Positions 1-8,329 of a stretch of 48,312 nucleotides of DNA are shown here, in pieces. The stretch is from the NCBI RefSeq assembly GCF_900302465.1, contig NZ_OMOR01000004.1:1-48312 (forward strand), given 5' to 3'. Both the position numbers and the translations under genes were made by a program. The notes under the pieces are model-generated. The model ran no database searches, was not told where the DNA came from, and worked only from the letters and a program-made list of their open reading frames with translations. Every line of letters starts with the position of its first letter. Position 1 is the stretch's first letter. This DNA is from Ascidiaceihabitans donghaensis. GTDB lineage: Bacteria > Pseudomonadota > Alphaproteobacteria > Rhodobacterales > Rhodobacteraceae.

Positions 1-127
1 CGATCAGGGCGGCGCGGCCCGCTTTGGTCACGCAGAAGCCGGGGTAGGCCGCCATTTGGGCGGATTTGACCTGACCGGCAGGCGACATCATGTATTGGAT
101 GAAGTCTTTGACCTGATCTGCTTTTTC
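1..127. repeat. Terminal direct repeat, left copy (circular-contig overlap)
   Basis: These 127 bases are identical to 48186-48312. An exact overlap of this size at the two ends is what an assembler leaves when it walks round a circle, and 127 is a common k-mer size. The gene reading through the overlap stays in frame when the ends are merged, which supports a true circle of about 48,185 bp over a biological terminal repeat. Confidence 0.93.
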
Positions 128-979
128 GCTGCCTTTGCCGATGGAATAGCTTTCGGTGAACTGGATGCCGCCCTCTTTTGGGATTACGGATGCAACGGGT
201 GCGCCGTCTTTTTCCAAAACGCCTGTGATCCAGTCGCCGATGCCAACCATGGCTTGCATTTCGCCGTTTTTCAGCCCGTTGAACGTGCCGCCGTAATCAA
301 AGAACCCGCCGACCTGCTTGCGAAGGCCCATCGTGGTCTCTTGCACGGCGTCCCATTTGGCGTCGTCTAGATCCCAAAGGCTGGCGCCGTTGCCGTTGTA
401 CAGGCTCATCATGCCCAATGTTGGCAGATGCCAGTCAAAGTGGCCGACCTTGCCCTCCAGTTCGGGCTTCCAGAAACATTCGTAGCTTGTGGCTTCTTCT
501 GCTGTCACAGAGTTTTTGTTGTAGGACACCCCCAAATGGCCGCCGCGCAGCATCATGGAATACATTTTTCCATCTGCCCAGTGGCCGGGGAACTGTTCAA
601 AATCCTCGTGCAACATATCGTCCAGCGGGTAGTCCGCCGGATTCATTTCGTCGATGTAGCCGGCAAGATTCAACTGCTGCACAAATTCGCCGTCTGACAA
701 AATCAGGTCATAGGTGCCGGGGGGTGATTGTGCGATCAGGGCCAACATGTTGTCACCGCCCGCGTAGTATTTCGGGACAAACTTGACGTTGTTGGCGGCC
801 TCATATTCCGCGACCATGTCTGGTTCGCCGTGGCCGTACCATGCCAGCATGTTGATTTCTGTGGTGGCGGCCCAAGCGCGGCTGACAAACGGAGTTGTCA
901 AAACGGCCGCCCCGCCTGCTTTCAGTAGTTGGCGGCGGGTTGGGGCGCTTAGAAATGATGATGATTTTGCGAGTGTCAT
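1..979 (-). CDS. PotD-type ABC substrate-binding protein, N-terminal part (continues across junction)
   Basis: Periplasmic solute-binding protein of the spermidine/putrescine (PotD) family, first 326 codons. The ATG at 979-977 follows a GGGAG ribosome-binding site. The leader has a twin-arginine motif (TRRQLLK, near residues 14-20), a small-residue hydrophobic stretch and a likely AWA cleavage site, so export by Tat is expected. Mature-protein segments such as NMLAWYGHGEPDMV and the closing FIQYMMSPAGQ fit the family. The frame is open to base 1 and continues at 48185 on the circle, giving 379 aa in total, normal for PotD. It heads the Pot-type operon (permeases, ATPase, deacetylase, deaminase) and lies downstream of the LysR gene on the same strand. 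The ligand is unknown; the polyamine label is only the family name. Confidence 0.9.
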   Translation of the reverse strand, partial: MTLAKSSSFLSAPTRRQLLKAGGAAVLTTPFVSRAWAATTEINMLAWYGHGEPDMVAEYEAANNVKFVPKYYAGGDNMLALIAQSPPGTYDLILSDGEFVQQLNLAGYIDEMNPADYPLDDMLHEDFEQFPGHWADGKMYSMMLRGGHLGVSYNKNSVTAEEATSYECFWKPELEGKVGHFDWHLPTLGMMSLYNGNGASLWDLDDAKWDAVQETTMGLRKQVGGFFDYGGTFNGLKNGEMQAMVGIGDWITGVLEKDGAPVASVIPKEGGIQFTESYSIGKGSEKADQVKDFIQYMMSPAGQVKSAQMAAYPGFCVTKAGRAALI

Positions 980-1125
980 GGTCGTCTCCCAGGTGTGGCG
1001 CCTTATCCAGAAGACGCTTCTTTTCGCTTTGCACATTCAGTGCGTTCAGTACGGATTAACTAAGACGCTATTGCAAGGGCTGCTCTATTGGAAGTTTATC
1101 GTTCCTATGCGTTTATAAGAATTTC
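980..1125. promoter_or_regulatory. Intergenic region upstream of the PotD-type gene
   Basis: This 146-base gap separates the LysR stop (1126) from the PotD-type start (979), both on the minus strand. It should carry the transporter operon promoter or be read through from lysR. I see the GGGAG ribosome-binding site but no convincing -35/-10 pair or terminator. Confidence 0.4.
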
Positions 1126-1995
1126 TTATGCGAGTGCCTCTTTTAAGGTCATTTCGATCTCGTTTACGACAAGATGACCGCTTTGGCCTAACCGTGTCTG
1201 CCTGTAAAATACGCCGATGTGCAGCGGCTCCAAGTCGGGCAATCCGGTGTCGGGCGATAGTGTTTGCAAACCGTCCAGCATTGTCGGCCCGGTCAGGCAA
1301 GACACACCCAATCCGTCAACAACAGCCTGTTGCAGACTGCCAATACCCGGACTGGCAAAGGATATGCGCCACCGTCGCTTGGCCTCTTTCAACGCTTCTG
1401 TCATGCGGTCGCGATACACGCATCCATAGGGGTGGGCGACCAAAGGAAGTTCTTCGCGATCCGTAAACTCCACGCCATTCGCTGCAACCCAAACCGGTTG
1501 TTCAACCCAGTTGCGATGTAAAAACTGCTGATCCCCGCCGGGGTGCAGGCCGACGGCGATATCCAAATCGTCTTTTCGTATCCCCTCAATCAAATTGCGT
1601 GACAGGTCACACCGGATTTCTATCGTCATGTCGGGGTTCTGCTGCACAAAGCGGGTCATGCAAGATTGCAGCATGCGCACACCGAAATCGACAGGCAGGC
1701 CGATGCGCAGCCGTTTGGTATCGGCATCGTGGCCAAACTGGCTGATGGCCAAGTCATTGAGGCGCAAAATTTGACGGGCATGGACAATCAATGCGTCGCC
1801 ACGTTCCGTCAGGCGCACACCGCGGCCTTTGCGCATGACCAAAGGTTGGCCAACAAGTTCTTCAAGACGTTTCATTTGCAAACTTATGGCAGGTTGCGTG
1901 CGGCCCAAAAGCGTTGCGGCGTGGGTGTAGCTTTCGACTTCGATCACGGTGACAAACGTGCGCAAAAGCTCTGTGGGAAGGTTCACTTGGCCCAT
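1126..1995 (-). CDS. LysR-family transcriptional regulator
   Basis: DNA-binding regulator of 289 aa, the usual LysR length. The N-terminal winged helix-turn-helix is clear (LLRTFVTVIEVESYTHAA, then RTQPAISLQMKRLEELVGQPL, about residues 10-50), followed by a long effector-binding domain. It is divergent from the BtpA-like and phosphoribosyltransferase genes across an 80-base gap, the classic arrangement for a LysR protein controlling its neighbour and itself. It also lies directly upstream, on the same strand, of the Pot-type transporter operon, so both flanking groups may be its targets. The inducer cannot be told from sequence; a substrate of the transporter or an intermediate of its pathway is a reasonable guess. 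Confidence 0.92.
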   Translation of the reverse strand: MGQVNLPTELLRTFVTVIEVESYTHAATLLGRTQPAISLQMKRLEELVGQPLVMRKGRGVRLTERGDALIVHARQILRLNDLAISQFGHDADTKRLRIGLPVDFGVRMLQSCMTRFVQQNPDMTIEIRCDLSRNLIEGIRKDDLDIAVGLHPGGDQQFLHRNWVEQPVWVAANGVEFTDREELPLVAHPYGCVYRDRMTEALKEAKRRWRISFASPGIGSLQQAVVDGLGVSCLTGPTMLDGLQTLSPDTGLPDLEPLHIGVFYRQTRLGQSGHLVVNEIEMTLKEALA

Positions 1996-2075
1996 GGCTC
2001 ACCCATTTCAAAAACATATTCTTTCATTAGGAGTATAAATTTTTGTTATCTCAAAATCTATTCTAATTTGGCCAC
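1996..2075. promoter_or_regulatory. Divergent lysR / BtpA-like promoter region with possible LysR box
   Basis: The 80-base AT-rich gap between divergent genes contains an interrupted inverted repeat, ATTTTTG-N6-CAAAAT (about 2039-2056), in the style of the T-N11-A sites bound by LysR proteins. The assignment rests only on position and symmetry. Confidence 0.4.
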
Positions 2076-2822
2076 ATGAACCGAAATCAATTCCATAAGC
2101 TGTTCAAAACGCCCGGTCCCGTTGTGTTGCCGGTCATCCATGTTCTGGACAGTGCCCGCACCAAACGAAACGTCGAAACCTTGTTGGAAGCGGGTGCCCA
2201 AGGCTGCTTTCTGATCAATCATGATTTTGCGCCAGAAAGGTTTTTGCCGATCATCCGCGACACGCGCGCGGCCTTTCCGTCGCTTTGGATGGCTGTGAAT
2301 TTTCTGGGCGTAACAGGCAAGGATGCTTTCGCGGTCTTGGGGCAGTTGCAATCTGAAGGATGTCAGGTCGATGCCTATTGGGCAGATGACGCCTGTATCG
2401 ATGAAGATGGCATCAACGCCGAAGCCAAGGACATTGAAGCGGCGCGCAAAAACAGCGGTTGGGACGGGCTGTATTTCGGAGGCACGGCTTTCAAAAAGCA
2501 ACGCGAAGTGGCCCCTGACCGTTACGGCGATGCAGCCCGCGAAGCCTGTGCTTTTATGGATGTCATCACCACGTCCGGCGTGGCCACGGGCCAAGAAGCA
2601 GACCTTGGCAAAATCGAAACCTTCCGTGCGGCGATCGGTGATCGCCCTATGGCGCTGGCGTCCGGCATATCGCCCGACAACGCGCAGGCCTATGCCGACG
2701 TCGATTGCTTTATGGTCGCCACAGGCATCAACGAGGCCGGTAATTTTTACGACATTGATCCGACGCGATTGGCGGAATTGATGGCAATCACACGCACTCT
2801 GTCCAAAGGATCCGCACAATGA
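2076..2822 (+). CDS. BtpA/SgcQ-family TIM-barrel protein
   Basis: Protein of 248 aa resembling the BtpA/SgcQ family, predicted TIM barrels. Visible family-like segments include PVVLPVIHVLDSART near the start, GAQGCFLINHDF, YFGGTAFKKQ, DVITTSGVATGQ (about residues 165-175) and LASGISPDNAQAYADVDCFMVATGI. The name BtpA comes from a cyanobacterial photosystem I factor, but most bacterial members are metabolic proteins of unknown activity, so no photosynthetic role is implied. Its stop overlaps the next ATG (ATGA at 2819-2822), so it is translationally coupled to an APRT-like phosphoribosyltransferase. That suggests a role with a phosphoribosylated or ribose-derived intermediate. No strong ribosome-binding site is visible before the start. 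Confidence 0.75.
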   Translation: MNRNQFHKLFKTPGPVVLPVIHVLDSARTKRNVETLLEAGAQGCFLINHDFAPERFLPIIRDTRAAFPSLWMAVNFLGVTGKDAFAVLGQLQSEGCQVDAYWADDACIDEDGINAEAKDIEAARKNSGWDGLYFGGTAFKKQREVAPDRYGDAAREACAFMDVITTSGVATGQEADLGKIETFRAAIGDRPMALASGISPDNAQAYADVDCFMVATGINEAGNFYDIDPTRLAELMAITRTLSKGSAQ

Positions 2823-3457
2823 CACTGCAAGACAAAGGCCCCCGCGACGATCGTTGGTATCTCAATATCATGGCGCCCAACACCAAGGGTGACAAATTTG
2901 CGTGGCTTGACCCCACTTCAATCTACATCAATGCGCAAGCTTTCAATGACTTGCTGGATGATCTTTTGGCGGACCTCAAGGCGGGTGAGGTTGAATGTGA
3001 TGTTGTGGCAGGTTTGGACGCGATGGGTTTTGTGTTGGGCGCTGCTTTGGCGGCACGTCTTGGTGTCGGGTTCTTGCCGATCCGGAAGGCAGGAAAGCTA
3101 TGTGTAGACACTGATAAAGTGTCCTTTGGCAACTATTCGGGCCGCACCCAAGATATGGAAATGCGCATGCCAGCCTATGGCCCCGGCACCCGTGTGCTGT
3201 TGGTCGATCAATGGGTCGAAACAGGTGGCACAATGGATGGTGCGATCCGCTTGGTTGAACGTCAAGGCGGCGTTGTGGCGGGTATGGTTGCTGTCGCCAT
3301 CGAGGAAAACGAGCGCACCGATGGATACCGTGCCTCTTATCCGTGTGTGTCTGCTGTGATGCAGGGGTCGCGGTGGCAAACCGAATGCAACAGCCAGACG
3401 TTGTCCAGCTTCACAACTTACACGCCAGAGGCTGCGTTCCCCCAAACAAAACGCTAG
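2819..3457 (+). CDS. Adenine-phosphoribosyltransferase-like protein
   Basis: Type I phosphoribosyltransferase of 212 aa, close to APRT, which joins a nucleobase to PRPP. GLDAMGFVLGAALAARLGVGF followed by PIRKAGKL (about residues 62-90) matches the APRT flexible-loop and hood region. The PRPP-binding loop is VLLVDQWVETGGTM (about residues 125-138). Canonical APRT has two adjacent acidic residues here (VDDLLATGGT); this protein has D-Q, so base specificity or the reaction may differ. It is coupled to the BtpA-like gene by a 4-base overlap and is probably under the divergent LysR regulator. With the deaminase at 43.9 kb it points to salvage or processing of a purine- or pyrimidine-like compound. 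Confidence 0.82.
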   Translation: MTLQDKGPRDDRWYLNIMAPNTKGDKFAWLDPTSIYINAQAFNDLLDDLLADLKAGEVECDVVAGLDAMGFVLGAALAARLGVGFLPIRKAGKLCVDTDKVSFGNYSGRTQDMEMRMPAYGPGTRVLLVDQWVETGGTMDGAIRLVERQGGVVAGMVAVAIEENERTDGYRASYPCVSAVMQGSRWQTECNSQTLSSFTTYTPEAAFPQTKR

Positions 3458-3494
3458 CTTTTACAAGGGGGGCGACCTTTCGGGGGTGGTGCCA

Positions 3495-3938
3495 CTACGG
3501 CGCATCCTCAAAGCTTTTCGGAAGAACCCTGCCCAGAATACCAATAAGATAGGCAGTGCTTATTCCAAAGGTAAGAAGGCCCGTGATCGCACAAAAGGTC
3601 GCAACAATACGCGCGTCTGCGCCCAGTACAATATCGCCATATCCCAAGGTGGTGTAGGTGACGGTCGCAAAATAGAAACTTGTTGGAAAATCCGGCAATG
3701 AACCGATCATCAGAAACACAAGGGCCCAAGTCCATATCTGGATGGTGTGGGCTGCCACCAGGATGCAAATGCCAAAAGTCAGAAACATCGCCGGTCTTAA
3801 CCTTGGCCAATGATCTTTGGAAAGGCGTTGTGACAGGTGACCAAAATAGGGAATACTGGCGGCGATTGCTGCTGTGTGCACCAATGCGCTAAGCGCAAGC
3901 AGGATTGTCCCAAGCGAGATCTGCTGTATAATCCCCAT
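3495..3938 (-). CDS. Small potassium channel (two-helix pore type)
   Basis: Membrane protein of 147 aa with hydrophobic segments near residues 8-28, 50-80 and 115-140 and a pore loop TYTTLGYGDI (about residue 95-104) that carries the K+ selectivity filter GYG. It belongs to the bacterial ion-channel family (Ion_trans_2) with no regulatory domain. I chose the ATG at 3938 because AGGGA lies just upstream and the longer reading adds an Arg-rich, non-membrane extension. It follows the FAD oxidoreductase on the same strand after 86 bases and is convergent with the APRT-like gene. A link to the catabolic genes is not evident. Confidence 0.85.
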   Translation of the reverse strand: MGIIQQISLGTILLALSALVHTAAIAASIPYFGHLSQRLSKDHWPRLRPAMFLTFGICILVAAHTIQIWTWALVFLMIGSLPDFPTSFYFATVTYTTLGYGDIVLGADARIVATFCAITGLLTFGISTAYLIGILGRVLPKSFEDAP

Positions 3939-4024
3939 AGATAAATCCCTGTTGTTCGGATGTTGATTGTTACAGTCAGTTAAATACACAGACGACGGGC
4001 AGGGGCAAACCCTTGCACAATACG

Positions 4025-5392
4025 TCAGTGAATGCGCACACCCTGTGCCACAATCATTTTCTGAACGGTTGGCAAGTCGATGTCGTGGAAGCCTACACCG
4101 GTTTTGACGGACCACGCGGCGGCCACTCCTGCACCTTGGCCTGCGACGGCGCAACACGCCATGTTGCGGGTGGCCGCGTGTGCAACCCGATCACCCCCCG
4201 TTGCGCGGCCCGCAACGATCAGGTTTTGCACACCCTTGGGCAGCATTGAACGGTAGGGGATGTGCATATAGCGCCCTGTGGTGGGAAGGATCAGGATGCC
4301 GTAGCCGTCGATAAATTCAGGGTAAATTCCGATGCTGTCGTCAAAACGGGCTTCGCCGCGCACGTCTGCTTCGGTCATATTGTAAACGGCGTCGATTTTT
4401 CGGGTGTCGCGGATGCCGATGGACATGCCAAAGTTACGCAAACGCACGTCTTGGCAGCCCGGCGTATAGTGACGCAGGCTTTCGATCGCATGCATGGCTT
4501 GCTTGCGGCCTTCGATCTCAAACCGGGTCATGCTGTCGGGGTCTGTGCCGTCGCAACCGGCAAGGTGGATCAGGTTCATATACGTCATTTCGCCGCTGTC
4601 ATGCACCGCACCCCATGTGCCGCCAATCGTGTTCAGATGGGCAGGGATAACGCCGTCACGAATGGCCTGTTCAAAGGGCTTTCCCAGAAACGGAGAAAAC
4701 ATTGTGTCTTCCTTGCCGTCGGTCTCGACTTCCCATTCGCCTGTGGACCAGTCGCGGTAGGTTTGTGGGTCGGCTTTGACGCCTTCCATGAACTTGGCTT
4801 TGTTCACGCCAGCAAGGTGGAACATGACACTGGCGGCTTGCATGTCTTCCACGGGCGTTTTGACCGTTGCAGCCCCTGCGCGCTGCGCAATGTCCGCGTC
4901 CCCTGTGGCGTCAATCACGCGTTTGGCCAAGATCGCCTCGCGGCCCGATTTGGATTCGACAATGACCCCTGTGATCATGTCCCCGTCCACGATCGGTGCT
5001 ACGAACTGGCGGTGCAACATCGGGTGAATGCCTGCCTCTTCCACCAGCGCGTCCGCCACCAGCTTGAACCCTTCGCTGTCCAACTCATAGCTTAAGGACT
5101 GGCTTTCGGGCACTGCCGCGCCCATGGCCTTGGCGCGCTCTTCGAACTCCCAACCAATACCACCCGCCTCAACGGTTTTGTCGTGACGGTACCACGCAAA
5201 GCCTTCGACACCGACGACGGTTATGTTGCCCCCGAAGCAGCCGAAGCGTTCCAGCAATGTGACTTCGACCCCGGCACGTGCAGCGGCCAATGCCGCAGCA
5301 AGTCCACCAGGGCCAGATCCTACCACAAGCACATCGGTTTCGTGGATTACAGGTGTTTGACGTGCGGGTTCGTGGATGGTGTGTGTGGACAT
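4025..5392 (-). CDS. FAD-dependent oxidoreductase (FAD_oxidored family)
   Basis: Flavoprotein of 455 aa. An N-terminal Rossmann motif, VLVVGSGPGGLAAALAAARAG with ...VTLLERFGCFGGN (about residues 21-56), binds FAD, and the C-terminal GRATGGDRVAHAATRNM with GQGAGVAAAW is the second FAD-contacting region. This architecture is the FAD_oxidored family, whose members oxidise or reduce diverse small molecules; the substrate cannot be told here. I start at the ATG at 5392, preceded by GGAAGA, rather than eight codons upstream. It is divergent from the AraC gene and precedes the potassium channel. It is close to the Pot-type transporter and LysR group, so it may act on the imported compound. Confidence 0.85.
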   Translation of the reverse strand: MSTHTIHEPARQTPVIHETDVLVVGSGPGGLAAALAAARAGVEVTLLERFGCFGGNITVVGVEGFAWYRHDKTVEAGGIGWEFEERAKAMGAAVPESQSLSYELDSEGFKLVADALVEEAGIHPMLHRQFVAPIVDGDMITGVIVESKSGREAILAKRVIDATGDADIAQRAGAATVKTPVEDMQAASVMFHLAGVNKAKFMEGVKADPQTYRDWSTGEWEVETDGKEDTMFSPFLGKPFEQAIRDGVIPAHLNTIGGTWGAVHDSGEMTYMNLIHLAGCDGTDPDSMTRFEIEGRKQAMHAIESLRHYTPGCQDVRLRNFGMSIGIRDTRKIDAVYNMTEADVRGEARFDDSIGIYPEFIDGYGILILPTTGRYMHIPYRSMLPKGVQNLIVAGRATGGDRVAHAATRNMACCAVAGQGAGVAAAWSVKTGVGFHDIDLPTVQKMIVAQGVRIH

Positions 5393-5637
5393 GTTTGTCT
5401 TCCAAATTCGACGCAAGCGTAGGGCTACTTTTCTAAACCATCACCTGTCTAGTCAATTCTTGTAGCCTGAGGTGTTTCGACTTTACGCGAACAGGCTGTG
5501 GCAGCGTTTTGCAAACAACGGCCCACTACGATTGTCTCTGAACGCAAATTACAGTCTAAAGTGCATGGCCAATCGGTGCGAAAAACTATGCGCGAGATAT
5601 TATATGAGACGACAGGCCCGCCAGCCCCGGAGCGGAA
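5393..5637. promoter_or_regulatory. Divergent intergenic region, FAD oxidoreductase / AraC regulator
   Basis: A 245-base gap between divergent genes that must hold both promoters. It includes an AT-rich tract near 5595-5610 just upstream of the AraC gene. The AraC ribosome-binding site GGAGCGGAA abuts the start at 5638. I see no convincing operator repeat. Confidence 0.4.
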
Positions 5638-6654
5638 ATGACGGTTGAGCCCACGCTATATTCTACCGTATCCCGGCCGTTCATCGAGGACTGGCTGCAA
5701 GCACTGCGCATGCTGTGCACGACCGCCCAATATATGTCTTTACTGGACCGTGCCGATCTGGCGTCTGGCACCGGTGATGAACAGGGACGTGTGACGCTGG
5801 ATCAGATTGTCGGACTGTACCGTCTTGCAGCTGTCGAGACAGGCGACGAAATGATGGGGCTTTGGAGCCGCCCGATCCGGCCGCGCGCCTTACAACATCT
5901 GCTGACGTCGGTGCGCGAAGCGACGACACTGGCCTCTGCGTTGTACCGGTTTTCGACCTTCTGGAATTTGCTGTTGGATGATCACCAGTTCACACTGAAC
6001 GAAATGGACGGCGTTTTGACGTTGGCGCTGCACCGACAAAGCGATGCACCGTCGCAACGGTTCGGGCATATGCTGATCCTGAAGCTGGCCCATGGGTTGT
6101 TGTCGTGGCTGGCACGTCAGGAAGTTCCTGTGAAAGAGGTCGGTTTCGCCTTCAAGCGTCCCGACTTTGCGCCGGACTATGCCATCATCTTCCCCGCACC
6201 CGTGCTGTTCGACTGCGCCCAAACGTCGATCTCTTTTGATCCGGGCAAGTTGGGGAATGTGCAGGTGCGCAGCACTGCCGATCTGGATATCTTTTTGGAA
6301 AACGCGCCGCGCGACTGGATTTTCACACAATCGCGCAGCCACACACAATCTTTGAGGGTGCGCAGCTATTTGGGCCGTGTCGGGTGGCAAGATGCGAACC
6401 TGACACATGCGGCGCACGCGATGCACATGACCCCGCGCACATTGATCCGCAAACTGGATGCGGATGGCACGTCGTTTCAGGGCATCAAGGACGCTCTGCG
6501 CCGCGACATTGCCATTGATGATTTGCGCAAGGGGGACAAAAGCGTTGAGGCCATTGCCCTTGATGTCGGGTTTTCTTCTTCCGCGAATTTCCATCGTGCG
6601 TTTCGTCGCTGGACGGGAAATACCCCAAGCTCATACCGCCGAAAAATGACCTGA
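5638..6654 (+). CDS. AraC-family transcriptional regulator
   Basis: Regulator of 338 aa. The N-terminal 200 residues resemble the Arabinose_bd-type ligand domain of the OruR/ArgR-like AraC subgroup (QIVGLYRLAAVETGDEMMGLWSRPIRPRAL). The C-terminal 100 residues are the double helix-turn-helix: ANLTHAAHAMHMTPRTLIRKL, then SVEAIALDVGFSSSANFHRAFRRWTGNTPSSYR. It sits directly upstream of the acyl-CoA dehydrogenase and LIV operon, in the same direction, and is the likely activator of that island. Its ligand is unknown. An inverted repeat at 6707-6734 is a possible site for it or another factor. Confidence 0.93.
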   Translation: MTVEPTLYSTVSRPFIEDWLQALRMLCTTAQYMSLLDRADLASGTGDEQGRVTLDQIVGLYRLAAVETGDEMMGLWSRPIRPRALQHLLTSVREATTLASALYRFSTFWNLLLDDHQFTLNEMDGVLTLALHRQSDAPSQRFGHMLILKLAHGLLSWLARQEVPVKEVGFAFKRPDFAPDYAIIFPAPVLFDCAQTSISFDPGKLGNVQVRSTADLDIFLENAPRDWIFTQSRSHTQSLRVRSYLGRVGWQDANLTHAAHAMHMTPRTLIRKLDADGTSFQGIKDALRRDIAIDDLRKGDKSVEAIALDVGFSSSANFHRAFRRWTGNTPSSYRRKMT

Positions 6655-6706
6655 GCGCGTCTAGGGCGGTATTCGCGCAAATTTGTCACTTTCGGACAAC
6701 TCAATG

Positions 6707-6734
6707 TCACCTCATGAGATTGAGGAACAGGTGA
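6707..6734. promoter_or_regulatory. Inverted repeat upstream of acyl-CoA dehydrogenase
   Basis: TCACCT (6707-6712) and AGGTGA (6729-6734) form a 6-base inverted repeat with a 16-base spacer in the 198-base gap before the acyl-CoA dehydrogenase. A possible operator; AraC proteins more often use direct repeats, so the binder is uncertain. Confidence 0.3.
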
Positions 6735-6852
6735 TCGGGCGTTTATTTCTAAAAAACAACAGAAAACCTCTTTCCATTTTCTGAAGCCGTCAATGTCCTC
6801 TTGCCACCTGTGGCGGGAACGGACAGTTCATGCCATCAACCAGGAGGCCCCC

Positions 6853-8052
6853 ATGCCGCAAGACCTGCAAACCATCCTATCCGCCGCACACGATCACGCC
6901 ACGGCTATGATTGCCCCAAATGTTGACGCTTGGAATGCGGCGGGGCAATGGCCACGCGATGCGTCTGATGCTGCAGGCGCTGCAGGTCTGACTGGGCTGT
7001 ACGCCCCCGAGGAATGGGGTGGACAAGGTTTGCCCCTGTCAGAAGGCATTCAGGTGTATGAACAGCTTGGCCTTGGCGATGGCGCGTATGCTTTTGCCAT
7101 TTCAATGCACAACATCTGCACGTTTGCAGGCTGCGGGTACGGCACGGACGCGTTTAAGGAAAAATGGGCGCGGGATCTGACGTCGGGACGCAAATTGGCA
7201 AACTTTGCCCTGACAGAACCGCAGTCAGGGTCCGATCCAATGCAAATGTACACCCGCGCCAAGATCAATGACGATGGCACATGGACGATCAGCGGATCGA
7301 AAGCATGGGTAAGCCTTGCGGGCGAAGCAGATCTGTATTTCACCGTGGTCAAAACAAGCGATGCGGCCGGATACAAAGATATGGCGATGATTGCGATCCC
7401 TGCAGATGCCAAGGGCGTCAGCTTTGGGCCGCGATACGACACGCCGTCCTATAATTTTCTGCCAATGTCAGAGATGTATTTGGACAATGTTGTGGTCAGC
7501 GCAGACAATATCATTCTGCCGGTCGGGCAGGGCTTTCAGGGGTCGCTGATGGCCATCGATATCGCGCGTGTTTCTATCGCGTCTGGCTGTTGCGGATTGA
7601 TGCAGACTGCCCTTGACACGGCGCTGGCCTATTCGAAAAACCGGAAGATGTTTGGCGGCAAGAACCTTGATCTGGACGGCATCCAATGGATGTTGGGTGA
7701 AGTTGCAACCGACCTTGAAGCGTCGAAACTGTTGTACCGCAAAGCGGCAGAAGCCCTTGGCACGCCGGAAGGCCCGCTGATGGCTGCACATGCAAAACGG
7801 TTTGTGCCTGACGCAGCCGTGAAGGCGGCCAACACCTGCACCCAGGTTCTGGGGGGTATGGGGTTGTTGCAACCTTACGGGTTGGACCGCCTGTCGCGCT
7901 TGGCCCAGATGTTGCGGATTGTGGATGGCACCACGGAAATCAGCCGTGTCGTCATCGGACGTGCCTTGCAAAAGCGCGCAGCTACGTTGGCTGATTTACC
8001 GGTGCCACAGGGATTTCAGGAAAAAGCGGCCCCCGCTGTTGCCGCTGAATAA
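6853..8052 (+). CDS. Acyl-CoA dehydrogenase
   Basis: FAD enzyme of 399 aa that introduces a double bond into an acyl-CoA. The start is fixed by a near-perfect AGGAGG six bases upstream. Family segments include [13 protein letters not shown] (about residues 117-129), the flavin and substrate region [19 protein letters not shown] and the C-terminal [14 protein letters not shown]. In the helix that carries the catalytic Glu of medium-chain enzymes (YEGT) this protein reads VDGT, so Asp occupies the position, as in some branches acting on cyclic or unusual acyl-CoAs. It is followed by a terminator-like hairpin, so it is probably its own unit under the AraC regulator. It should act on CoA esters made by the ligase at 11897. 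Confidence 0.9.
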   Translation: MPQDLQTILSAAHDHATAMIAPNVDAWNAAGQWPRDASDAAGAAGLTGLYAPEEWGGQGLPLSEGIQVYEQLGLGDGAYAFAISMHNICTFAGCGYGTDAFKEKWARDLTSGRKLANFALTEPQSGSDPMQMYTRAKINDDGTWTISGSKAWVSLAGEADLYFTVVKTSDAAGYKDMAMIAIPADAKGVSFGPRYDTPSYNFLPMSEMYLDNVVVSADNIILPVGQGFQGSLMAIDIARVSIASGCCGLMQTALDTALAYSKNRKMFGGKNLDLDGIQWMLGEVATDLEASKLLYRKAAEALGTPEGPLMAAHAKRFVPDAAVKAANTCTQVLGGMGLLQPYGLDRLSRLAQMLRIVDGTTEISRVVIGRALQKRAATLADLPVPQGFQEKAAPAVAAE

Positions 8053-8064
8053 AGCCAAGCCTTG

Positions 8065-8090
8065 AACCGACCGCCAAAGGGTGGTCGGTT
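8065..8090 (+). terminator. Rho-independent-like terminator after acyl-CoA dehydrogenase
   Basis: AACCGACC (8065-8072) pairs perfectly with GGTCGGTT (8083-8090), with an inner CC/GG pair in the loop, followed by CTTTGCCTT. The T-run is short, so termination may be partial. Confidence 0.6.
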
Positions 8091-8329
8091 CTTTGCCTTA
8101 AAATATCGGTTGTGACGGGAATTTAGGGTGAGGAGCTTAAGGCAAGTCACGGCACATTTAACACATGAGTTCAGACGGTCCCTTCATATCAAAAATTTTA
8201 CGTGTAATCTGTATTATGTAATTTATATGGTTTTTGACTTATTTACGTAACGTACCCTTCTTGAAATCGCATTGTGATCTGTCGGGTTCGCTGTTTAGCT
8301 TCAGCCCATTGGACTTTGGGAGGAGCACC
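8091..8329 (+). promoter_or_regulatory. Upstream region of the LIV-type transporter operon
   Basis: AT-rich region ahead of the permease gene. It holds a TTGACT element near 8234 followed by the palindrome TTACGTAA (8243-8250), and an imperfect dyad of TTAC and GTAA arms around 8197-8221. The ribosome-binding site GGGAGGAG lies at about 8318-8325. These could be promoter and operator elements, but none is decisive. Confidence 0.4.

Noticed and set aside
56-928. Several plus-strand open frames in the first kilobase
   Set aside because: They are shadows of the minus-strand PotD-type gene, which has a Tat leader, ribosome-binding site and full family similarity across the circular join.
2058-2825. 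A 255-codon minus-strand frame opposite the BtpA-like gene
   Set aside because: The translation has no recognisable domain and many Cys/His/Arg residues, while the plus strand gives a clear family match with a coupled downstream gene.
5890-6594. Long minus-strand frame inside the AraC gene
   Set aside because: Antisense shadow of a well-supported regulator; no start signal and no domain pattern.
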